Below are positions 15,608 to 22,800 of a stretch of 64,000 nt of DNA, in pieces; positions within the stretch are counted from its first letter, which is position 1, and every line of letters begins with the position of its first letter. Position numbers and translations under genes: made by a program. The stretch is from an uncultured Litoreibacter sp. (GTDB taxonomy: Bacteria; Pseudomonadota; Alphaproteobacteria; Rhodobacterales; Rhodobacteraceae). The notes beneath the pieces were generated by a model. That model was not told the origin of the DNA and did not search any database. It worked only from the letters and a program-made list of their open reading frames with translations. The stretch covers positions 124,001 to 188,000 of the forward strand of contig CANLOU010000004.1 in assembly GCA_947492995.1 (NCBI GenBank), in the 5' to 3' direction.

Positions 15608-15709
15608 GTGTGCTGGTTTGCGGGGCCGAGAAAATGAGCGAGCGAACTTGTAATCTTCTCACGCTTCCACTTGACTGACCTTGGGTAACTTAACCTTAAG
15701 GATATATTA

Positions 15710-16165
15710 ATGACTCATTTAAAGCTTCTTGCTGCTGCTGCCATTGGGTTGGTGACCACAGCAAGCACTCTTTCCGCCGCGACATATGATTGCAAGATCG
15801 CGCCGAAAAAGTCCGTTCAACAATTCACAGGCGTGACGCCAACGCGGCTGCGGGTGGTCATTGGGTCGGGCAGCACGGTGCAGGTATCCGACAACGTGAT
15901 GCGCAAAACAGGCCGGCGCAGCGTGGATGGCCGGTTGGGCCGCAAAATTGGGCGGGTACAGCTGTTCAACTGGAAGTTGTCCAACGTACCGCGCAGCATG
16001 TTCCCCACAACAGAGACCAAGTTCTATGAACCCACCGTGAACTACCGCGCGCGGCTAGACACGCGGACGGGCAAGTTTTCAATGCGCGGCAGTTTTGTGA
16101 CCCGGGTTTCCAGCGCCAATTCAGGCATCAATATGCAGGGCTTCGGGACCTGCCGTCGCGTTTAA
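15710..16165 (+). CDS. Small secreted two-cysteine protein, array copy 4
   Basis: 151 residues with AAGGATAT upstream of the ATG. Signal peptide MTHLKLLAAAAIGLVTTAS, cleaved near LSA-ATY. The mature protein shows ATYDCKIA, RLRVVIGSGSTVQVSDNVM, TGRRSVDGRLGR, QLFNWKLSNVPRS, VNYRARLDTRTGKFSMRG and terminal GFGTCRRV. Its base composition is closer to the chromosome average than copies 1-3, so it may be the ancestral copy. It is basic and likely periplasmic or secreted. A long hairpin and sodB follow. Confidence 0.77.
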   Translation: MTHLKLLAAAAIGLVTTASTLSAATYDCKIAPKKSVQQFTGVTPTRLRVVIGSGSTVQVSDNVMRKTGRRSVDGRLGRKIGRVQLFNWKLSNVPRSMFPTTETKFYEPTVNYRARLDTRTGKFSMRGSFVTRVSSANSGINMQGFGTCRRV

Positions 16166-16200
16166 GGTGCCGCCTCGCGCTTGAGGCCCCCATACCTGTT

Positions 16201-16247
16201 GCGATGCGACGTTATGAGCGCTGACACTTGACGACGCGTCGCATCGC
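16201..16247. promoter_or_regulatory. Long inverted repeat upstream of sodB
   Basis: GCGATGCGACG (16201-16211) pairs perfectly with CGTCGCATCGC (16237-16247) across a 25-base loop. It lies 36 bases after the last array gene and 48 bases before sodB, with no T-tract, so it may be a binding site or attenuator rather than a simple terminator. The arms contain the GTCGCA core seen in other palindromes of the window. Confidence 0.5.
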
Positions 16248-16295
16248 GCTCAGTTAGGGCGTAGTAATCTGAACACCAACTGACTGGGGGCCCAA

Positions 16296-16895
16296 ATGGC
16301 TTTTGAACTTCCCGCACTTCCTTACGCGCATGATGCGCTGGCCGATAACGGCATGTCCAAGGAAACCTTGGAATACCACCACGACCTGCACCACAACGCC
16401 TATGTCACCAATGGCAACAAGGCGATCGAAGGAACCGAGTGGGAGGGCAAGACCCTCGAAGAAATCATTGTCGGAACATATGACGCTGGGGCCGTGGCGC
16501 AGAACGGCATCTTCAACAACATCTCGCAGCTGTGGAACCACAACCAGTTCTGGGAAATGATGGGCCCAGGCAAATCGTCCATGCCGTCCGAGCTGGAGGC
16601 CGCGTTGAAAGACAGCTTCGGGTCAGTTGACGAGTTCAAGTCGCAGTTTTCTGCCGCAGGCGCGGGCCAGTTCGGCTCTGGCTGGGCATGGCTGGTGAAG
16701 AACGCTGACGGGTCGCTGGCGATCACCAAGACCGAGAACGGCGTGAACCCGCTGTGTTTCAACCAGACAGCGCTTTTGGGCTGCGACGTGTGGGAGCACA
16801 GCTACTACATCGACTTCCGCAATGCGCGTCCAAAGTATCTGACCAACTTCCTTGATAACCTGGTGAACTGGGAAAACGTCGCGTCGCGCATGTGA
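16296..16895 (+). CDS. sodB: Superoxide dismutase, Fe type
   Basis: 199 residues, typical length. It converts superoxide to O2 and H2O2 in the cytoplasm. Metal ligands are His28 (EYHHDLHHNAYV), His82 (QLWNHNQFW), Asp164 and His168 (DVWEHSYYIDF). The residues AAGAGQFGSGWAWLV fit the iron/cambialistic class: the Gln lies after AGAG, as in FeSODs. No signal peptide. A good intrinsic terminator follows at 16932. It is the only canonical oxidative-stress gene here, close to the H2O2-producing sarcosine oxidase. Confidence 0.96.
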   Translation: MAFELPALPYAHDALADNGMSKETLEYHHDLHHNAYVTNGNKAIEGTEWEGKTLEEIIVGTYDAGAVAQNGIFNNISQLWNHNQFWEMMGPGKSSMPSELEAALKDSFGSVDEFKSQFSAAGAGQFGSGWAWLVKNADGSLAITKTENGVNPLCFNQTALLGCDVWEHSYYIDFRNARPKYLTNFLDNLVNWENVASRM

Positions 16896-16931
16896 CCTGA
16901 TTGTGCCGCTACGCGGCGCATGATTATTTGC

Positions 16932-16965
16932 AAAGCCTCGAAGCCCTGACGGGTTTCGGGGCTTT
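16932..16965 (+). terminator. Terminator after sodB
   Basis: AAAGCC-T-CGAA-G-CCC, loop TGAC, GGG-T-TTCG-G-GGCTTT forms a long imperfect stem 37 bases after the sodB stop; the 3' arm ends CTTTGTTACTTTT. Confidence 0.7.
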
Positions 16966-17028
16966 GTTACTTTTGGCTGGCGCAGACGTGATTGGTCTGG
17001 GGACGGCGTCTCTGGCAAATCTGTGCTG

Positions 17029-17052
17029 GAGTATTTTTGACCAAATGGAGAC
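17029..17052 (+). repeat. Short recurring element around a ribosome binding site, copy 2
   Basis: GAGTATTTTTGACCAAATGG followed by AGAC matches minus-strand 7013-7036 at 22 of 24 bases. Here its GGAG is spaced seven bases from the ATG at 17057 and acts as Shine-Dalgarno for the DUF302 gene. Confidence 0.55.
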
Positions 17053-17056
17053 GGCC

Positions 17057-17521
17057 ATGCGCGCGCTTTTGATTTTTGTTCTGGCTGTTTGGGGGATGGC
17101 GGCGCAGGCCGAGATGGCGCCGCGAGATGGCTGGATCGTGATGCCAACCTCCAAACCTTACGACGCACTGGTCGACGACGTAAAATCAGCAGTGAAGGCC
17201 AACAAAATGGGGGTCGTGACGCAGGCAGGCCCCACCGGAGCGGCCAAGAACCGTGGCATCACCATTCCAGGCAACCGCGTGATTGGCGTGTTCAACAACA
17301 GATATGCGGTGCGCATTTTGGGCCTGTCCACGGCGGCGATGATCGAGGCCCCGATCCGGCTTTACGTCACCGAGAACGCGGACGGCACAGCGAGCCTGTC
17401 TTACAAGATGCCCTCCACGGTTTTTGCGCCCTACATGGCCGAGGCGGACGCTGATCTGGCTGTGGCCGCGTCCGAGTTGGACGCGATTTTCCTGTCGATT
17501 GCCGAAGCGGCTGTGCAATAA
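17057..17521 (+). CDS. Exported DUF302 domain protein
   Basis: 154 residues from the ATG at 17057. Signal peptide MRALLIFVLAVWGMAAQA, mature start near EMAPRD. The DUF302 core is visible: SKPYDALVDDVKSAVKANKMGVVTQAG, then IPGNRVIGVFNNRYAVRIL, IEAPIRLYVTENADGTASLSY and a C-terminal helix. DUF302 proteins are small alpha/beta proteins found in periplasm and cytoplasm; some are near sulfur or heavy-metal genes. The role is unknown. It has its own ribosome binding site and is separated from sodB by a terminator. Confidence 0.82.
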   Translation: MRALLIFVLAVWGMAAQAEMAPRDGWIVMPTSKPYDALVDDVKSAVKANKMGVVTQAGPTGAAKNRGITIPGNRVIGVFNNRYAVRILGLSTAAMIEAPIRLYVTENADGTASLSYKMPSTVFAPYMAEADADLAVAASELDAIFLSIAEAAVQ

Positions 17522-17554
17522 CGGCGCGAGCCCATCTTTGAAGGACCGACCCCC

Positions 17555-19165
17555 ATGACCAAGCCTATGCGCGCCGCCGATTTGGTGGCTCAACGACTTT
17601 ACGAGGCTGGCTGCCGCCATGCGTTTGGCATGCCGGGCGGTGAGGTGCTGACCATCATTGATGCGCTGGAGCAGGCGGGGATCGAGTTTGTGCTGTGCAA
17701 GCATGAAAATGCGGCAGGTTTCATGGCGGAAGGTGCCCATCACGTCACCGGCGCGCCAGGCATTCTGGTGGCCACAGTTGGGCCGGGGGCCATGAACGGG
17801 GTCAATGTGGTGGCCAATGCCCATCAGGACCGGGTGCCGATGGTCGTGCTGACGGGCTGCGTGGATGCCGACGAAGCGCTGACCTACACGCATCAGGTGC
17901 TCGACCACCGCGCCGTGTTTGATGAGATCACCAAGGCCACGTTCACCCTGACGGCACAGGGGGCGGATATTATTGTGGACAAAGCGATCGGGATTGCGCG
18001 CGAAGGCCGCGAGGGGCCGGTGCATATTGATGTGCCGATTTCTGTGGCCGATGAGGTGGTCTCGCCCGTGCAGCGCCGCAGGCCTGCGGCGTCGGTCGTG
18101 GCCCCGGTGGGCGATGATCTGGCCGTCGCGCGGGACTGGCTGGGGCAGGCGGAACGCCCCGTCATTATCGCGGGCCTCGATGTTTTGAAGGACGGCAGCG
18201 CCGCGCGCGTGCAAGCCTTCGCCGAGGCGCGGGGTATTCCGGTTGTGACGACCTACAAAGCCAAGGGTGTCTTGCCCGAAACCCACGCGATGGCCTTGGG
18301 CGGCGCGGGGCTTTCGCCGTTGGCAGACAAGCACTTGCTGCCCTTTGTTAAAGCTGCCGACCTGATCTTGTGTGTGGGCTACGACCCGATCGAGATGCGG
18401 CCCGGCTGGCGCGAGGTTTGGGACGCCTCGACCACCAATGTCATCGACATCGCCGCCGTGCCGAATACGCATTACATGCACCAGGCGACGTTGAATTTTG
18501 TGGCCGACACCGGCGCGACGCTGGACGCGTTGGACGCGGCAGGCCGCCCTGACACTTGGGCGGGTGGCGAGGTGGCTGCGGTGAAAGCCGCCCTTGGCCA
18601 GGCCTTTCCGACAGACGATGCCTGGGGACCTGCGGCGGTCGTTGCGGTCTGCAACGAGGTCTTGCCCGATGACACGATTGCCACGGCAGACTCCGGCGCG
18701 CACCGCATTTTGCTGAGCCAGATGTGGACCTGCCACCACCCCAAAGGGCTGCTGCAATCCTCGGCGCTTTGCACGATGGGCTGCGCGGTGCCGCTGGCAA
18801 TGGGGGCGAAATATGCCGACCCCGCGCGCACCGTGGTCAGCTTTTCGGGCGATGCGGGCTTTTTGATGGTGGCCGGCGAGCTGTCAACGGCGGCAGAACA
18901 CGGGCACAACACCATCTTCGTGGTCTTCGTAGACGCAAGCCTCGCCCTGATCGAGCTGAAGCAGCGCGGCCGTCAGATGGCCAACCGCGGCGTGGATTTC
19001 GGCAGGCACGACTTTGCGGCCATCGGCGAGGCGTTTGGCGGGCATGGCCACACGGTCAGCAACCGTGCGGAGCTGGAAGCCGCGTTGACGGCGGCCCAAC
19101 AAGCCGACACATTCACCGTGATTGCGGCGGTCATCGATCGTCAGGGCTATGACGGCAGAATTTAA
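17555..19165 (+). CDS. Thiamine pyrophosphate-dependent enzyme, acetolactate synthase-like family
   Basis: 536 residues with the three-domain plan of the family. The N-terminal PYR domain has GMPGGEVLTIIDAL and CKHENAAGFMAEG, where Glu51 activates TPP, and VGPGAMNGVNVVANAHQDRVPM. The middle domain contains RPVIIAGLDVL and KAKGVLPETHAMALGG. The C-terminal PP domain has VSFSGDAGFLMVAGELSTAAEH, where GDAG replaces the usual GDG and the metal-binding Asn of the motif is changed (VFVDASLALIE). It may be a decarboxylase, ligase or hydrolase. The following CoA-transferase gene suggests they work on one acyl-CoA pathway; oxalate-type (oxc/frc) chemistry is one possibility, unproven. Confidence 0.85.
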   Translation: MTKPMRAADLVAQRLYEAGCRHAFGMPGGEVLTIIDALEQAGIEFVLCKHENAAGFMAEGAHHVTGAPGILVATVGPGAMNGVNVVANAHQDRVPMVVLTGCVDADEALTYTHQVLDHRAVFDEITKATFTLTAQGADIIVDKAIGIAREGREGPVHIDVPISVADEVVSPVQRRRPAASVVAPVGDDLAVARDWLGQAERPVIIAGLDVLKDGSAARVQAFAEARGIPVVTTYKAKGVLPETHAMALGGAGLSPLADKHLLPFVKAADLILCVGYDPIEMRPGWREVWDASTTNVIDIAAVPNTHYMHQATLNFVADTGATLDALDAAGRPDTWAGGEVAAVKAALGQAFPTDDAWGPAAVVAVCNEVLPDDTIATADSGAHRILLSQMWTCHHPKGLLQSSALCTMGCAVPLAMGAKYADPARTVVSFSGDAGFLMVAGELSTAAEHGHNTIFVVFVDASLALIELKQRGRQMANRGVDFGRHDFAAIGEAFGGHGHTVSNRAELEAALTAAQQADTFTVIAAVIDRQGYDGRI

Positions 19166-19177
19166 GGGCGGAGATAG

Positions 19178-20359
19178 ATGTTTCCCAAAGGCGCGTTGGA
19201 TGGGCTGACCATCCTTGACCTCTCCCGCATTCTGGCGGGGCCGACTTGCACACAGCTGCTGGGCGATCTCGGGGCGGAGGTCATCAAGATCGAAAACCCC
19301 AAATCCGGTGGCGATGACACGCGCGGATGGGGGCCTCCATTCGTGCATGGGACAGATGGAGAGAAGACCGACCTCTCCGCCTATTTCATGTGCGCCAATC
19401 GCAACAAGCTGTCGGTGTCCATCGACATTGCAACCGAGGAAGGTCAGCAGACCGTCAAGGCGCTGGCCGCCACTGCGGATGTTGTGATCGAGAACTTCAA
19501 GCCGGACGGGTTGGTGAAATACGGGCTGGACCATGCGTCGATGCTGAAGGCGCATCCGCATCTGATTTACTGCTCCATCTCCGGCTACGGCCAGACCGGG
19601 CCGAACCGCGACAAGCCGGGCTACGACCTGATGGCACAGGGCTATAGCGGGATCATGTCCTTGACAGGGGAGCCCGAGGGCCAACCGATGAAAGTCGCCG
19701 TGGGCATCGCGGATGTGGTGTGCGGCTTGTATGCGACCATCGGCATCCTGTCGGCGCTGAGGCATCGCGACCAGACGGGCGAGGGGCAGCATGTGGAATT
19801 GGCCTTGGTCGACGCCACAATCAGCTGGCTTATAAATGAAGGTGTGGCGCATCTGACCACGAACCAACCGCGCCCGCGCCGGGGCAACGAGCATGCCACC
19901 ATCGTGCCCTACCAGACCTTCAAGACCAGCGACGGCCACGTTCTGATTGCCGTGGGCAATGACAGCCAATATGCGCGGTTCTGCGACTTCCTTGGCCGGC
20001 CTGACCTGTGCGACGGCGACAACGCCGTGAACGCCAACCGGGTGACCAATCGCGAGATGCTGATCCCCGCCTACGAGGCGGAGCTGGCCAAACACACAAT
20101 GGCCGAGGTGATTGCAGGGCTTGAGGCCCGCAAGGTGCCTGTGGGGCCGGTGAATACGTTGGAGCAGGTCTTTGCGACCGAACAGGTTGAGGCCCGCGAG
20201 ATGAAGATCGACATGGCGCGCGACGACGTCGAAGACGGCAAGGTCAGCTTGATCGGCAACCCGCTGAAATTCTCCAAAACGCCCGTCAGTTACCGCCGCT
20301 CGCCGCCGCGGTTCGGGCAGGACACCGATGCGGTTATGGAGAAGCTGAAGAAACCGTAA
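19178..20359 (+). CDS. Class III CoA-transferase (CaiB/BaiF family)
   Basis: 393 residues, a standard length. Signatures are GLTILDLSRILAGPTCTQLLGDLGAEVIKIENP at the N-terminus, ANRNKLSVSIDIATEEG, YCSISGYGQTGP, GYDLMAQGYSGIMSLTGEP and VAVGIADVVCGLYA, in which Asp179 is the expected covalent nucleophile. These enzymes move CoA between carboxylic acids. Only 12 bases separate it from the TPP enzyme, with GGAG before the ATG, so they form an operon. Substrates cannot be told from sequence. Confidence 0.92.
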   Translation: MFPKGALDGLTILDLSRILAGPTCTQLLGDLGAEVIKIENPKSGGDDTRGWGPPFVHGTDGEKTDLSAYFMCANRNKLSVSIDIATEEGQQTVKALAATADVVIENFKPDGLVKYGLDHASMLKAHPHLIYCSISGYGQTGPNRDKPGYDLMAQGYSGIMSLTGEPEGQPMKVAVGIADVVCGLYATIGILSALRHRDQTGEGQHVELALVDATISWLINEGVAHLTTNQPRPRRGNEHATIVPYQTFKTSDGHVLIAVGNDSQYARFCDFLGRPDLCDGDNAVNANRVTNREMLIPAYEAELAKHTMAEVIAGLEARKVPVGPVNTLEQVFATEQVEAREMKIDMARDDVEDGKVSLIGNPLKFSKTPVSYRRSPPRFGQDTDAVMEKLKKP

Positions 20360-20381
20360 GGGCGACCGCGAGAGGGCGAAA

Positions 20382-20801
20382 ATGGACCACATCTTCGATG
20401 CGAGATGCAATTGCTTGATGAGTACGGACAATGTCTCGACCGAGTTCATTGCTGATTTGACCGGGCGGCTGAAGGGATTTGGGCTGACGTCTGACCTTGT
20501 CATGACCAATGTGAAGCGGATGGGCAATTGGGTTGGCGGGCATGTCTACGTCTCCCAAGACACGGTGACCTTTTCTACCAACGCACTGAACAAGGCGTTT
20601 CAGCGTGACAGCTCGGATCTGGTGGTGCCGACCGCCATGATTTTGGGTGTTGAGATGGGCAAGATGATGAAGATCGCCAAGACCGTCGATTGCGATGTCG
20701 CAGGCAACTTGTTGCGGTTTCGCTGCTTTGGATCGACCAATGACAAGCTGCTGGCAGCGATCCGGTCGGTCTCCAATACAGGGCTGGAAACCGGCGGATA
20801 G
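20382..20801 (+). CDS. Uncharacterised 139-residue protein, possible PH/GRAM-like fold
   Basis: No family recognised. It follows the CoA-transferase by 22 bases with AGAGGG upstream and is probably the third gene of that operon. No signal peptide or membrane helix. The middle VGGHVYVSQDTVTFSTNALNKAF and SSDLVVPTAMILGVEMGKMMKI, then LLRFRCFGSTNDKLLAAI, read as alternating beta strands ending in a helix, the pattern of a GRAM/PH-like domain; this is a guess from pattern only. Confidence 0.68.
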   Translation: MDHIFDARCNCLMSTDNVSTEFIADLTGRLKGFGLTSDLVMTNVKRMGNWVGGHVYVSQDTVTFSTNALNKAFQRDSSDLVVPTAMILGVEMGKMMKIAKTVDCDVAGNLLRFRCFGSTNDKLLAAIRSVSNTGLETGG

Positions 20802-20905
20802 GTCCTCTAGAAGAACTGTGATTTCAAGTTCCGGCGGCACTTCGGTCGAGGCCAACGCATCCGCGTTTGGCGTCCCAAAAACGCAACCTAAACGAGATTG
20901 ATCCA

Positions 20906-21379
20906 ATGACACCACTTACCATTCGCGCCGCGCAGGCGGGCGACATACCCGTCCTGATGGACATCGCCGAGGCCTGCGGCCTGTTTGCAGCGGAGGAGCT
21001 GGCAGGCTTTGCTGACATGACCCAAGGCCATTTCGCCGACCTGCCCCCCGATCACCATTGGCTTCTGGCAGAAACCACAATCCCCATCGGGGCGGCTTAC
21101 GTCACTCCTGAGGCATTGGCGGATGATGTCTGGAACCTGTGGTTCATCGGGTTCCGACCAGAGGCGCAGGCCAAAGGCCATGGCAGCACATTGCTGGCGG
21201 AGGTTGAACGGCTCGCCAAAGCGTCCCCAGCAAGATTGCTGCTGATCGAGACGGCCAGCGGTGACGACTTCGACAACACCCGGGGCTTCTACGTCGCGCG
21301 GGGCTACGTTCAAGAGGCCACGATCCGCGACTATTACGCACCCGGCATCGACAAGGTGATCTTCCGCAAACCGCTTTAG
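20906..21379 (+). CDS. GNAT-family N-acetyltransferase
   Basis: 157 residues from the ATG at 20906 (an upstream TTG at 20867 was set aside). The GNAT fold shows LTIRAAQAGDIPVLMDIAEA at the N-terminus, WNLWFIGFRPEAQAKGHGSTLL as motif A with an R/Q-x-x-G-x-G/A-like acetyl-CoA loop (QAKGHG), LLLIETASGDDFDNTRGFYVARGYVQEA as motif B, and a final IFRKPL. The acceptor substrate is unknown. It converges on the isomerase gene with a shared hairpin between them. Confidence 0.88.
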   Translation: MTPLTIRAAQAGDIPVLMDIAEACGLFAAEELAGFADMTQGHFADLPPDHHWLLAETTIPIGAAYVTPEALADDVWNLWFIGFRPEAQAKGHGSTLLAEVERLAKASPARLLLIETASGDDFDNTRGFYVARGYVQEATIRDYYAPGIDKVIFRKPL

Positions 21380-21386
21380 CGATGTG

Positions 21387-21412
21387 GCCCGATTGACGAA
21401 GGTCAGTCGGGC
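21387..21412. terminator. Bidirectional hairpin between convergent genes
   Basis: GCCCGATTGAC, loop GAAG, GTCAGTCGGGC forms an 11-pair stem with one mismatch. It begins 7 bases after the GNAT stop and overlaps the stop codon of the minus-strand isomerase gene (21403). Confidence 0.6.
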
Positions 21413-21747
21413 TCGACCCCGTTCACCACATGCGTGCCGGTGATATAAGCATCGTCGGAAAACCGGATGCCAAGCGACATATGGCAGGACTGTGCGATAT
21501 GGGATTTCAAAACGCCGCGCAGGTCGGCCAACAAAGCTTGCTGAAAAGCGGCGTCGCGGTGCGTCTTGGGCAGCATGCAAACTTCCAGAAGCACATGGGG
21601 GTGGTGGGCCTGGTCGGTGGGGTAGGCGCGGCCTTTGCAGGCGCCAGCGTCGCTGTCCATCGCTTGCACCGTGGCCTCTACCTCCCGCAACAATGCGGGG
21701 GCGTCGAAGATCAGGTCGGAGGAGAATTTGAGCTCTGCATGTGGCAT
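21403..21747 (-). CDS. 5-carboxymethyl-2-hydroxymuconate delta-isomerase-like protein (CHMI family)
   Basis: 114 residues. The chain begins MPHAELKFSSDL, with Pro as residue 2, the expected catalytic N-terminal base in this tautomerase-superfamily enzyme. The pattern VLLEVCMLPKTHRDAAFQQALLADL followed by a C-terminal beta strand fits HpaF-like proteins of homoprotocatechuate degradation. No other hpa genes are nearby, so the physiological substrate may differ. Cytoplasmic trimer in the family. Confidence 0.8.
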   Translation of the reverse strand: MPHAELKFSSDLIFDAPALLREVEATVQAMDSDAGACKGRAYPTDQAHHPHVLLEVCMLPKTHRDAAFQQALLADLRGVLKSHIAQSCHMSLGIRFSDDAYITGTHVVNGVEPD

Positions 21748-21854
21748 GAAACGGCCCTTAAGGGATGTGACGCAAGGTCTTTAGGTGACAAATCGGAAAA
21801 CGAAGTTACGTTAACGTCAATCCAATCAGTTCACCGTATCCAGCGTTTTTCATC

Positions 21855-22622
21855 ATGAACCTGCCTCGCTTCCACGCCCGCGTCCATCCTGAAATCGCTG
21901 TCAAATTCGTGCTCTTCCCTTATTTGATCGCCCAAGGGGCGTGGCTGCGCCATAAGGCGCTTGAATTGCCAGAACCCCAAGGCGCGCGCAGCGGCGTCGC
22001 CGGGCAGGGCGCGCCGTTGCGGATCCTGATCCTGGGCGACAGCTCGGCGGCGGGGGTAGGGACCGAACACCAAAGGCAGGCGCTCAGTGGGCAGTTGCAG
22101 ATGCTGCTGGCCCCCCATTACGAGGTGCATTGGCACCTGGAAGCCAAAACCGGCCGTACCACGCGGCAAATGTTCAAACGCCTCGTCAAAATGCACCCCG
22201 AACCGTTTGACATCGCGGTCACCGCGCTGGGCGTCAATGACATCACCAAACGGGCGTCACGCGAAAACTGGCTCGAAGACACGGAGCTGATGCTGGATTT
22301 GCTGAGAACCAAGTTCGGCGTGCGGCAGGTTTACGTGTCAGGCATCCCGCGCATCGGGGACTTCCCGCTCTTGCCGCCGCTTTTGCGCTGGCTGTTGGGC
22401 AAGCAGGGGATGCGCTATGATGCAGGACTGGTCGAAAAGATCCAAAACCGCCCCAACACATTCCACATCCCCGCCGACCTGCCGCTTGAGGGGCTGATGG
22501 CGCGTGACGGTTTCCACCCGGGACCGGTGGTCTATGCGGAATGGGCTAAAAGGCTGGCGGAGCAAATTCTGCACAATTTCCCATCAGCGCCGCCCGCAGC
22601 CGTGCAAGTGGTCAAAAACTGA
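21855..22622 (+). CDS. SGNH/GDSL-family hydrolase
   Basis: 255 residues. Block I is LRILILGDSSAAGVG with the nucleophile Ser in GDSS, block III is VTALGVNDITK with the oxyanion Asn, and block V is MARDGFHPGPVVYAEWA with the catalytic Asp-x-x-His. The N-terminal 45 residues include a hydrophobic VKFVLFPYLIAQGAWL stretch that may be a membrane anchor or uncleaved signal. Likely an esterase or deacylase; the substrate is unknown. Confidence 0.87.
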   Translation: MNLPRFHARVHPEIAVKFVLFPYLIAQGAWLRHKALELPEPQGARSGVAGQGAPLRILILGDSSAAGVGTEHQRQALSGQLQMLLAPHYEVHWHLEAKTGRTTRQMFKRLVKMHPEPFDIAVTALGVNDITKRASRENWLEDTELMLDLLRTKFGVRQVYVSGIPRIGDFPLLPPLLRWLLGKQGMRYDAGLVEKIQNRPNTFHIPADLPLEGLMARDGFHPGPVVYAEWAKRLAEQILHNFPSAPPAAVQVVKN

Positions 22623-22638
22623 GACCGTTTGGGCGGTC
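22623..22638 (+). terminator. Weak hairpin after the SGNH hydrolase gene
   Basis: GACCG, loop TTTGGG, CGGTC followed by TTCT directly overlaps the end of the gene. The stem is only five pairs, so termination is uncertain. The 160 bases that follow up to 22800 hold no other recognised signal. Confidence 0.35.
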
Positions 22639-22800
22639 TTCTGCCGATTCCAAGCTCTCATTTCACTATACTGTTCACTGTTTGCGTGATCCGTCTCACA
22701 TGTCTGTTATTGCAGCGTTTCAAACGTTTACCGGACGCGCTGAGCATAGGTATTCACCATTAACGGCACCTTAAGCCGTTGAAGCAGAATCGGAACGCAG

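Noticed and set aside
17186-18757. Minus-strand frame of 523 codons opposite the TPP enzyme
   Set aside because: High-GC antisense frame; no domain, while the plus strand has a complete TPP enzyme.
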